In this document: positions 1-10,988 of the stretch, in pieces
How positions within the stretch are numbered: position 1 is the stretch's first letter
Layout of the letters: each line of letters starts with the position of its first letter
Assembly: GCA_015680905.1 (NCBI GenBank)
Contig: CM027385.1
Coordinates: 79,629,501 to 79,693,500, forward strand
Source: Coptis chinensis
Lineage: Eukaryota > Streptophyta > Magnoliopsida > Ranunculales > Ranunculaceae
Direction of reading: 5' to 3'
Length of the DNA: 64,000 nt
The notes under the pieces: model-generated
Seen by the model: only the letters and a program-made list of their open reading frames with translations
Told to the model about the DNA's origin: nothing
Databases searched by the model: none
Program-made: the position numbers and the translations under genes

Positions 1-852
1 CTGAATTTCGTAATAAAATTGATGGATAACTCTTTAAACTCGTGAATGTTGTCCCTAGGTAGCTTCGTGTACTAGATGAGTGCCAAGTCTGTCAAACTTG
101 AAGCAAAATACCGGCACAAATAATGATCTTCCTTAATTAGAAAGACCCACCATAGCTTGACGATAACCGAGCACATGAGAGACCGGATCTCTTTTGACAT
201 TAAATTTAGAGAACTTCAATGGTTTATAATCATGGCCGGGGGATGTATCCGCTCATAACAAGCCGTGAAAAAGGAGTTCCAATGTCTCCCTCGATTGCTG
301 ACTGAATGACTGACTCATTCATTTTGGTTGGTTTCGAACCTCGTAGTTCCTCTAATATTTGCGCCTTGAGCTATGCAAGAGTAGTTGGTTCATGAGTTGG
401 AGTTCTCTCGTTGTTGTACCTCGGACTTGGACTCTCGTAGTTCTCATCTTGATGATAACGAGGTTCAAGTTCCCAAGATCGAGTGAAGGAGTTTTCAAAA
501 CTGGATCGGGAAACTGAGGGACTCTGAGGCAATGAAGGTTCCTTTCGAACTGAAAGTCTTCTTCGTACCGAGGGGGACCTTGTGAGTTGTGGATTTTGGG
601 CAAACATATCTAGACATCCCTCCGCAGTACCTCGAGAACTTGAATACCAAGAGAAGTTAATTCCGTGTGAACTCGAGCATCGGGTTGGATCAAATTCCGG
701 ATTATAATCCAAATCTAGTTGGTCACTATGGTACTCAATGGAGTAAGGGATATGGGGCACAGGGACGTTACCCTCACCATGGTCGAGACTTAGTGGCCGG
801 AACTGCCCCTTCGAGTTTCCATTAGTAGGCAACACCATTGGAGGTGAACAAC

Positions 853-2006
853 TGATACACATAAAAACAGTTAAACACTAATATTAATGTTAACAACACT
901 AATACGTAATATTACCATTTTTATGTTATCAATTATATTTCCTTACTCTCTTAAATAGATTCATGCAATATAGATAAGAGTATGGATTCGTTCTACTATT
1001 AACTTTCAAGACTTAAACAAATTCAATTGAACAAACACAAAGAACAATGGTGAGAGTAATGATTTGAATAAGAAATTAACTTATTATGATGATACTACGA
1101 ATTTATACTAAATTAACTAACAATATAATGATGTGAATTTTTTATACTACCATTCCCAACACAAGAACAATAAGAACATGTCATTATGGAATGAATAACA
1201 ACTACTTATTAATCTAACGAACAATAAGAACAATGATTCAAAATGAATTTAAATTGAATTTAAAACAACTAAATATAACTAAGAATTGAATCAATAATCT
1301 AAATTGAAATGAAGAACTAATACTTTATTCTAAAAACTAAATATGATTCTAAACTAACTAGTTGAATGTAAAAACTAGATCTAGATCTAAAAAACTATCT
1401 CTAATGGCTCCCTTCTAACCTAACTAACCATGACTTAAGAGTTAAGTCTTGTCTTCTGTAAAGGAGGAGACCAGATCCACATTTTCATGCATGGGATGAG
1501 GAGTTATGTTTTGGGCCGGAAAATCGAGCCCAAAACCCAATTTCTTCAGTCCACAGAGCCCGTTTCAGTTGGCTTTGACTTCAGCAGACTTTTCGTCTAC
1601 TTTTGCTCCTCTGATTGGGTCAAGACTTAGACCATTGGAAAGCTCTTTCCGAGACGGTCGTTTTGATATAAGGTAGGCCCAATTCTGAGGCCTGAGTCCA
1701 AAGATATGGTATTTGGAAGTTCTGCTGACTTGTGCACTGTTTCTGCCCGCGTTGACTTTTCAGCTTTTGACCGGGCTTTACAAAGGCTTTGTCTCCTTGA
1801 ATCTTGGCCTTTAATCACAGAACTTCTTAGCAACCAACTCTTGCCCTTTTATCTCGCCAAAGTGGCACATTTCTACACATAATTGACTTTAATGCCTGAA
1901 ATACATAAAAACACGTAATCAGTATTAACTCTTATTTATTACTCGCATAATTGGTCTAAAAGTATGATTGTTAAGGGGTTAAAACTACAGTTTTGGGCTC
2001 TTATCA
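853..2006 (-). repeat. Solo LTR, Tat-like Ty3 family (TGATAAGAGCCC type)
   Basis: This stretch (about 1154 bp) is closely similar to the LTR at 42057-43427. They share the start TGATAAGAGCCCAAAACTG on the minus strand and a long block around 1500-1850 that matches 43020-43280. Here it is flanked on both sides by gag sequence of a different Ty3 element rather than by an internal region, so it is a solo LTR nested in that element. The 5-bp flanks (ACAAC and ATGAC) match only partly, so the target duplication is blurred. Confidence 0.7.
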
Positions 2007-2413
2007 ATGACCCTTCTTCATGTGGTAGTAGTCTTGAAAAAAAAATGCAAACGAGCCTCCTGTCGACCACACTCGGCCATCACAACATCCATGATGGCTA
2101 GGTTGGTTATGACAGATTAGGAAGTATCGTTGTTGGGCTCATCTTCTTCACGCCCTTCCCCAAAATGACGAGCTCCTCTATGTTTAGATTGTCTTTAAGC
2201 AATAACATGTCGGTTATTGATCTCATTATTCCCCTCATTATCTTGATTCGCGTTGGCTTTTGTAGTAACCATGATTTTGAATCAAAGTGGAGATATTTTT
2301 TTTAAAGAACAAAAAACCCAAGAAAAAATGGTGGGCAGGAGAACCTAGAACTGAAAAAATTTCGACCAAGAAATCAAATCAATTATGTATGGTTCCCCAT
2401 AGACGGCGCCAAT

Positions 2414-3078
2414 TGTGTGATGATTTTTCCTAATATAGAAACACAAATATTTTGTTGATGATCAAAGAACAATAAGAAGTATTGGATCATGAAGAAGAAG
2501 AGATCTAGATGATGATGAGTTGAACCACGTTCTTTAATGGCTGCCTATGCATCCTGTGAAGAGGAATCAAACTCAAAACATAGTTCAACTATTCTATTTA
2601 TAAGAATTGATTAGGTTTCCCATAATTACTTGTGAATTAAGTAATTAATGTTTAACTAGGAAACAATCTCTTGTTAAGTCTTATCCAGACTCTTCTAGAA
2701 GTTCATGTTTCCCAAGTCAATAAGTCTCTTTTATTGACTTGAACAATAAAGAAACATGTTCAGGTTCAGATTGGGATTGGGAGTTGGAGTTCCAAACTTA
2801 GCAGTTCCGGATTTGGTGTTCCTAGTCAGGAGTTGGTTCTCCGAGCCTACAACTCCAACCAGTTCCAAACCTTCAGTTCTCCGAGCCTACTACTCTAACC
2901 AATTCCGAACTACCTCTTCTTATTTCACTTCCGAACCTAGGAAATGAAAGGACATGGACTTGAAGTGTATTCTGGTACTTTCTATCCACACCAAGACTAT
3001 ATCCGAGCCTTAAGAAGATGTTGCCACGTGTTACATATTTATTTGCTAAAATATGTACGCACAGGTTTAACTATCACA
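2414..3078 (-). repeat. 5' LTR of the Ty3-type element
   Basis: This 665-bp LTR begins TGTGATAGTT and ends ATCACACA when read on the minus strand. It abuts the TGGCGCC primer-binding site, which fixes its inner edge. The flank outside the LTR is CCTTT, which would be the target duplication; the matching copy is beyond the window. Confidence 0.7.
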
Positions 3079-3281
3079 CCTTTGTCGATTGTATCCTGCA
3101 CAAGAGTTTAATAAATTTTGTTTCCAACTGAGCTGCATTGAAGGATAAAAGTGAAAAGTGAAATGTGACATTGATTATTGTTTCTAGATAAGTAGAATGA
3201 CTTTTATTTTTATTCAAAGTATTATTATTCATGGTAGTTTTTCTTAACCAACAATATGTATCACTCAATTTGGATGTGAAG

Positions 3282-3613
3282 GTCATCTGACAGCCAACTC
3301 CGACGTGTACGGTTTTGGAGTAGTTCTCTTAGAAATGTTATGTGGGAGACGGACGAGCTGTTGACAGGAACCGACCTTCTTTGGAGCGCAACCTGGTAGA
3401 TTGGGCCAAGCCTTATCTAAAGTAAACCCGAAAAATTGTTCGTGTTTTGGACATCCATCTTAAAGGTCAGTATTCACTGGGAGATGCTAAAAAATAGCTA
3501 ACATCGCCTTGCAATGCACATCCAATGAAGCAAAGCACAGACCAAAGATGGATGAGGTTGTAAAAGCACTGGAAGAACTTCAGGTTTCCATATATGAAAC
3601 TCACCCAAAATGA
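3282..3613 (+). pseudogene. RLCK-VII (PBL/NAK-type) kinase, last exon, decayed
   Basis: After an AG acceptor at 3280-3281 the sequence encodes [18 protein letters not shown], the C-lobe block (subdomains IX-X) of receptor-like cytoplasmic kinase subfamily VII. Family blocks around NLVDWAKPYL, LKGQYSLGDA and HRPKMDEVVKALEELQ follow. They fall in different frames: an extra base follows the GRR motif, a stop follows the PYL block, and another frame change lies in the KIAN region. The reading ends at TGA 3611-3613. The exon starts in phase 1, exactly as required after an exon ending in VAT-G. Its upstream exons are not next to it; a Ty3 LTR ends 203 bp upstream, within what would be the preceding intron. 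RLCK-VII proteins act in plant immune and developmental signalling at the plasma membrane; this copy cannot make a full kinase. Confidence 0.8.
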
Positions 3614-3656
3614 TCCTGGCCTGAATCATTAAACTCATTTAACTGATCGTACAAAG

Positions 3657-4413
3657 TGTTGGAAATGTGAATGAATTTGTGTCCTCATGGGTTTGAACCC
3701 ATGACCTTTTGTATCTATTACACTCTAATGTGGGGGGCTTTAGTCCCATTTTGTTACTAAACTTAAGACTCTTAAGTTTATATTGGTTGTGTCCTTATGG
3801 AGGGATAGTGTAGAGATATAAGGAGGTGCTCGCCACACAAGGCCTCCTTGGTTTGGGGGCTCTCGGGGAGGTGGGAGCTCCAGAAAACCTTAGTGCTGCG
3901 TGTGCCCACACGCGTCCAGCAGGGGGTGCAAATCCACCCAATTGGGCTTTCGTGGAGTGCGAGTAATGGACTTGTTTTTATGAATCTTTTGATCTTCTTT
4001 CCAAAACTAAAACCGCTTAACCGTTTCAAAATCTTTCCTTCTTGATTCGAGTCAAAACAAATCAATGCTTTTTTTTTGGGCATTAAAAAATCGGAGTCGC
4101 GGACTCTGCTTTGAGTCGCGAAAGTGTCGGATCTATAAAACAAAAGTCTCTCTTGTTTATCAAAAAGTCAACACGCCTTTTGTTCTTCAAATCAAAACCT
4201 CGTGCGAGTATCTTTGAGAGTTTCTCTTGGCGAAAGGTCATTAGCTGGTGACACGCTCGTCCATTGTTGTATCCTGGGAGACGTACGCTTGAGGCAAGGC
4301 AAAGAACCATACCGGGCGGCGTTTTTAGTCTTAAGGAAATTGTGCGAGCACAATCCTCGATGATAAGTTTTACTTGCTTTATTATTACTGTTTTTTCTAT
4401 ACTAGTTATTACA
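3657..4413 (+). repeat. 5' LTR of the copia element
   Basis: The LTR starts TGTTGGAAATGTGAATG and ends TAGTTATTACA. At 757 bp it is about 130 bp longer than its partner at 8994-9616. The extra length is spread over several stretches, the largest around 3905-3965 and 4060-4130. Confidence 0.85.
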
Positions 4414-7400
4414 ATCTTAAGACGAAAAAAGCGATCCGCTATTATCTAGTATTGTGCTCATTTGTTTAATATCTTGCTAAGATGGAGAAACCTAGTGGTA
4501 AGTCCGTCAAGCCCCAAATTTTTTGATGGCAGAAATTTTAAAATTACCGCGGATGAAAATGAGATTTTATCCGACTACTCTCTGGCCGGGTTGAATGGAT
4601 TTCGATTGAGAAACCCATCTACAATGAAAATGAAGATGAACCCGGTCGCTTAAATTGGTGTGGACAGATGGGAAAAGAAAAGATTATTTATGTCGAAATT
4701 ATATACTTGATTGTCTTTCCCTTGATTTGTATGATGTTTATCTTTGTGTAATCATCGCTACTGAGAATTGTGGAATTTGCTTGATAAGAAGTATGCTCTC
4801 TGCGAAGATCACGAGGTTCTAAGAAGTTTCTTGTAGGAAAGTTTCTGGAATTCAAGATGGAAGATGGGAAATCTGTTGTTTCTCAAGTGGAGGAGCTGCA
4901 AATAATTATTCATGAGATTTTGCAGGAAGGTTATAAAATCTGCAAAGGCTTCCAGGTTGCTTCCATCATTGAGAAACTCCCTTCCTCGTGGAAGGAGTAC
5001 AAAAACAGTCTCAAACATAAGAAGAAAGAGATGACACTAGAAGATCTGATCGTCAACCTTCGGATCGAGGAGGATAACAGGAAGGCTGAAATCAATGTGG
5101 AGACTTCAGAAATGAAGGCTAAGGCTAACCTGGTTGAAGGTAACGCTGCTAGTTCTTCTAAGTCTAAATCAACTAAATTCCCCGTCAAAAAGAAACCATA
5201 TGCGAACAAGAATAAAAGTCCCACCTCACTTTAAAAGAAACCTTACAATCCTAAAATTCATTTGCTATATGTGCGGATCTCGAGGTCATATAGCCCGATC
5301 AGAAATTCAAAAAGGTCCGAATGATGGGAAGAAAGACAAGGCACAAGCAAATGTAGTTCAGGATGGTAACTTTTCTGGCGTAGTTCTTGAGGTTAACTTG
5401 GTGAGTAAACATGATGGACCGGGTGGGTAGACACTCGGGGCTACTAAACACATCCGTGGCACTAAAAGTGCATTTCGTCCTTCACTCCTCCGGGAGAAGG
5501 AGAAAGTCCGCTCATGGGTAACTCATCTGCTTCTAGAGTTGAAGGAAAAGGGACCTTAATTTGAAGTTCACTTAAAATGTTCTTAATTTGAAGGATGTTC
5601 TTTATGTTCCTGATATTAGGAAAAATATGGTTTCTGGTTCCCTTTTAAGTAAGAAGGGGTTCAAACTTGTCTTTGAGTCAGACAAATTTGTTCTGACTAA
5701 GGGGGGAACCTTTGTGGGTAAAGGTTATCTAGATGAAGGCTTGTTTAAGCTCAATGTAACTGATTTTGAATTTAATAAAGCATCTACTTCTTCTTATATG
5801 GTTAAGTCATTTGATCTGTGGCATAGTAGACTTGGACACGTTAATAATGTTTCAATTAAAAAAATGATGCATCTAGGTAACATATCCAAGAATACTATTT
5901 CTGAAAATAAGAGATGTGAAGTATGTGTAGAATCTAAATATGCTAGGAAACCTTTCAAAAAGGTAGAAAGAAACACTGAGTTGTTGGCATTGATTCACAC
6001 TGACTTATGTGATCTTAAAGGTTACATGACTAGAGGAGGTAATAAATATTTTGTTACATTCATTGATGATGCTTCACGTTTACATCATGTTTATCTTCTT
6101 AAGAGTAAGGATGATAGCTTAGCTAAATTTATTTCCTTTAAAACTGAAGTTGAGAACCAGTTAGACAAGAAAATAAAAATAGTTAGGTCTGATAGAGGAG
6201 GTGAATATTCTGGTCCTTTCAATAAATTTTGTGAAAATAATGGTATTGTACATGAGACCATCGCCCTTATGCTCCCCAATCCAATGGGATAGCAGAGAGA
6301 AAAAATAGGACTCTCAAAGATATGATCAATTCAATGATCAATAGCTCGGGGCTTCTATGAATCTATGGGGGAGGCTTTGCTAACGGCCCGTTATATTCTG
6401 AATAAGATACCTTTTAAAGACACGATAAAACTCCATATGAGATGTGGAAAAATAGGACACCGACTTATAGATTCTTTAAAGTGTGGGGGTGTTTGGCTAA
6501 GGTATCTATACCAACACCCAAGAGGACTAAACTTGGCCCTAAACCTGTGGATGTGTCTTTATTGGGTATGCACAGAATAGCAGTGCCTACAGGTTTTTAG
6601 TTTTCAAATCTAAAAATAAATTTGTTGATGATAATACCATTATTGAGTCTAGGGATGCTGTCTTTTTTGAGGATAAATTCCCATTTATTGAGAGATCGGG
6701 AGGGACTCCGAGTTCTTCTACACTTGCTCCTAGAGTTCGAGAAGATTCTTCTGCTGAAGATGAAATTGAACTCAGGAGGAGCAAGAGACCTAGGACTAAC
6801 ACCTCTTTTGGACCTGATTTCCTTACTTTCTTAGTAGAGGAGGATCCTCAGACCTATTCAGAGGCCATGTCATCTTCTGATGCGATTTTTTGGAGAGAGG
6901 CCATTCTAAGTGAATATGAGTCCATTATAACCAATAACACTTGGGAGCTGGTTGAGTTGCCCCCTGGTAGTAAAACTATTGGAAATAAATGGTTATTTAG
7001 AAAGAAACTTAAGGCAGATGGATCCATTGATAAATATAAAGCGAGATTAGTAGCAAAAGGCTATAAACAGAGAGAAGGGTTTGATTTCTTTGATACCTAC
7101 TCTCTGTGGCCGAGGATTACATCTATCGAATGTTAATAGCCTTTGCTTCTACTCGTAATCTAAAGTAATTCACCAAATGGACGTTAAAAACGGCATTTCT
7201 AAATGGGGAATTACAAGAGGAGATATATATGGATCGGCCCGAAGGGTTTGTTTTAGAAGGCCTTGAGAGAAAAGTTTGTAGGCTAAAGAAATCTCTTTAC
7301 TACGGTCTCAAACAAGCTCCTAAACAAAGGGTATGAGAAATTTGATAGTGTGCTAATCTCTAATGGTTTTAATATTAATGAGGCAGATAAATGCATTTAT

Positions 7401-8993
7401 TGTAAATTTGAGAAACAATCTGGTGTAATTATCTGTTTATATGTGGATGACATGTTGATCATTGGAACCAATTTAGAGACCGTCAATAAGACTAAATCTT
7501 TTTTGAGTAAGCATTTTGACATGAAAGATTTGGGTATTGCTGATGTCATTCTTGGCATTAAGATTGTGTATAATTCTGATGGAATTACTTTGTCTCAATC
7601 TCATTATGTAGAGAAAATGCTTAAAAGATTTAATCAATTTGACTGTGTACCTGCCAGAACACCATATGATCCTAGTATACATTTGACAAAAAATACTGGA
7701 TTAGGTGTATCTCCTTTAGAGTTTTCTAGGGTTATAAGCGTCTCATGTATCTTATGAACTGCACTAGACCCGACATAGCTTACGCCGTAAAGCAAACTTA
7801 GTAGATACACCATAAATCCCAAAGAATGGGCATTGGGATGCTCTTATCGAGTATTGAGATATTTGAAATATACTTCAAATTATGGTGTTCATTATGGCGG
7901 ATATCCAAATTGTCTTTGAGGGTACGATGATGCCAATTGGATTGCTGATTCTCGGGAATCTAAATCCACTAGTGGCTATGTGTTCACTATGGCGGGGGTG
8001 CGTGTCTTGGAAATCATCTAAGCAAACTTGCATTGCCCGTTCCACTATGGAATCGAGTTTATAGCTTTAGACAAAGCTAGTGAGGAAGCAGAGTGGATCG
8101 AGAATTTTTGATGGATATCCCGCTTTGGCCTAAACCCTTCCACTGCCTCTCTATTCAATCATGATAGCCAAGCTGCTATCTTGAGGGCCAAAAAATACTT
8201 CCTATAATGGGAAATCTCGACATATTCGTCGAAGACATAACACCTTGTCGGCGGTTGTTAAGAGATGGGATCATAGCTATTGACTTTGTGAGGTCAAAAG
8301 AAAATTTAGGCGATCCTTTAACTAAAGGCTGCTAGAGAGTCGGTTTTAGTACATCGAGGGGATGGGGCTAAAGTCTATTAAAGACTAATTGCCTATTTAA
8401 TTAAATCACCGATAACCCGACACCCAACCTTGGTGAATGGAGATCCCGGATCAAGGTTCAATGGGGAAACAAGTTATCTGCATGATTTGTGGGGTACTAC
8501 ACCTAGAGTGAAAACTCTGTACCCATCCCTATGATGTAGTAGTACCTTCTGTATCTTTTAAAGGATGAGTAAATACTCTTAATGCTTTCTATAGCTGGTT
8601 TTTCCAGTGGGGTGTAATGATACAGTACACTCCTGATAGAGGCACCTATATGAGTGAGGAAGTAAAAGCCGCTTCCTATGAGAACTTATAGGCTTGTTCT
8701 CTAGAGCACTCATGAAACCTGGGAAGCTCATGGCTATACGAGCACAACTGAGGGAACTCTATGATGATTTTTGAAGTTATGTGTGTTAACTGTTGACTTG
8801 GCTTACATATATGTTGAACAGCCTTCAAGACTAAGGTCACCGGGTCAACTAGTAATCCCGACAGACAAACACCAAGCGAAGGTTCAAGTCGTATGACACC
8901 TTCAGCCCATTCATAACTTCTTCATACTCCAGACATTCTTGTTTTGTTTTTTCTTTTCTTCTGTTTCTTAATAATTCCATTCATGTGGGGGAT

Positions 8994-9616
8994 TGTTGGA
9001 AATGTGAATGAATTTGTGTCCCATGGGGTTTGAACCCATGACCTTTTGTATCTACTACACTCTAATGTGGGGGCTTTAGTCCCATTATTGGTTACTAAAC
9101 TTAAGACTCTTAAGTTTATATTGGTTAATGTCCTTATGGAGGGATAGTGTAGAGATATAAGGAGGTGCTCGCGCACACAAGGCCTCCCTTGGTTTTGGGG
9201 GCTCTCGGGGGAGGTGGGAGCTCCGAAAACCTTAGTCTTGGCGTGTGCCCACACACGCGCGTGGGCGCGAAGTCTTGGGACTTGTTTTGCGGAATCTTTT
9301 GATCTTCTTTCCAAAACTGAAACTGTTAACCTTTTCACTGAAAAACTGAGTCGCGAGTGTCAGATCTATAAAACAAAAAGTCTCTCTTGTTCTTCAAATC
9401 AAAAACCTCGTCTGGAGTATGCTGAGAGTTTCTACTGAGCAGGTCATTAGCTGGTGACACGCTCGTCCATTGTTGTATCCTGGGAGACGTGCGCTTGAGG
9501 CTGGCAGCAACCATACCGGTGGCGTTTTTCGTCTTAAGGAAATTGTGCAGAGCACAATCCTCAGTGATAAGTTTTACTTGCTTTATTATTACTGTTTTTC
9601 TATACTAGTTATTACA
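8994..9616 (+). repeat. 3' LTR of the copia element
   Basis: The 623-bp LTR has the same termini as the 5' copy, is preceded by a polypurine tract and is followed by the CAAAG target duplication. Confidence 0.88.
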
Positions 9617-9621
9617 CAAAG

Positions 9622-10988
9622 CACATAGGTGAGGTGCAGAGGGATGCCATAGTGCGTATGTGGGTTCTTAATTTCTTATCCTCGGCCAACAACATCCACC
9701 TTATAGGCTTATACAGTTAAATTTAGTATAATGAATATGTCGGAACTCTATGTAATTCATTTGGACAACATTCCAGATGGTTTGGGCGGTACTCTGATTC
9801 GTTTAAACTTTCAAAATATGTACTGTACTATAGTTTTGTACTTATTGAGTTTGCCATATATAACAAAATTATGGTGTCATTTGATCCACAATTTCTTGTG
9901 GTGTGTATGAGTGTATCCTTTTGGGACACGCATTGAGAATTAGTTGTATGATCATATTTTTTTTTTCAGTCAAACTATGATCACATTCGTTAAGGGTATA
10001 TATATGTATATTGTGCCATCCTCGAGAAAGATATTATGACAAGAATAAGTTAGAGCCATACCTAGGATCAAAACGTTTATAGAACAACTCTCTATGTTTT
10101 GTTAGGAATGTGGCCTGAATTTAGTCCGACAAGTAGAAGTTGAAGATCAGAAACTTGTAAAGATTTCTCGAACTTCTCTACTTTACAGTCTACTTACAAC
10201 AATAAATTCTCATACATTTGGTGTTGCTGACGAGGAGAAGTTCAATTCTTGCATTTCTACGAGATGTGGCCGGTAGTAATTTTACGAAAGATGTTGTGCT
10301 AATTTTCTACAGACTTGAACACATTCAAGTTGGCTATAAAGTTTATGTGGTTAATATTTGACGAAGGACTTCTGCAATAGACACGTCGTATTTTTCCTAA
10401 TAATAATAATAATAATAATAATAATGAAATAGATAAAACAGAGATAGGATATCCAGCAGTTACGGATAAAAGCCGTAAGTAAGTAGATAAGTTTAACCCT
10501 TGTTTTTCGGGGAGTTTTTAAGAAAACTAGAAAATAGAGTTTTCTCACGAGGGTTTCTGGGGGAAAACACAACTCACGAGGGTTTGTGGGGGAAAACACA
10601 GCGAGAGTTTTAGAAAAAAAAGTTACTGAAAGAAGAGAAGGTTTTGAACGAGGAAGATCGTCGTTTTAAGCAAAATTGCCGACTTGATCTTTTCGGGTTT
10701 TCTCATTGCTCGGTTTATAAACAGTGAGTAGAGATTTTTTTATCTTTCACTGAACCAATATTTTTAAGTCTGTTAAAAACGTTAATGTCTGATATCTGCT
10801 AATTTGCAAATTATTTACGCTTCAATTATTCTTGGTGTTGTTCATACATCTTATTTATTCTACATATTAGTTAGTCTGCGATCTTGTGATCGACTTAGTC
10901 CGGTGTGCTTGTGTAAACAAACTTAAGTAATAAAAAGATGATTTTGAATCAAATTTAATTATTGATATACGTTTGATATAAGCTTGTT
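9622..10988. other. No gene recognised; small repeats
   Basis: This stretch continues the host sequence interrupted by the copia element and is probably 3' flank of the kinase fragment. It holds a (TAA)n microsatellite at about 10397-10426 and a short tandem duplication of CACGAGGGTTT plus GGGGGAAAACACA at about 10546-10600. No open frame with recognisable homology is visible on either strand. Confidence 0.5.

Larger units (their letters stand above)
1..3078 (-). mobile_element. Ty3-type LTR retrotransposon, 5' part (LTR, PBS, gag)
   Basis: Read on the minus strand, an LTR (2414-3078, TG...CA) is followed after a 2-bp spacer by a primer-binding site beginning TGGCGCCGTC at about 2404-2413. 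A gag-like coding region then runs to the left edge. The part below position 352 resembles the Retrotrans_gag family. The region is degenerate, with multiple breaks, and is interrupted by the solo LTR at 853-2006. The primer-binding site type is that of Tat-like Ty3 elements. The element lies in an intron of the kinase whose last exon starts at 3282. The other end is outside the window, so age from LTR comparison cannot be judged. Confidence 0.75.
3657..9616 (+). mobile_element. Ty1/copia LTR retrotransposon, near full length, broken
   Basis: Two related LTRs (3657-4413 and 8994-9616) bracket about 4.6 kb of internal sequence. The 5-bp target duplication CAAAG lies at 3652-3656 and 9617-9621. 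Internal parts in copia order are gag (about 4480-5430), a protease-region stretch (about 5590-5800), integrase (about 5810-6330, with the zinc-binding block and a DDE-type core), reverse transcriptase (about 6860-7760, including the YVDDM block near 7440) and RNase H (about 7780-8330). A purine tract GTGGGGGA sits just before the 3' LTR. The coding region is broken in many places. The LTRs remain clearly alignable with modest divergence and several indels, so insertion is moderately recent. It landed just 3' of the kinase exon at 3282-3613. Confidence 0.9.

Noticed and set aside
371-862. 163-codon minus-strand frame as a host gene
   Set aside because: It lies downstream of an LTR and primer-binding site and runs into Ty3 gag sequence, so it is element interior.
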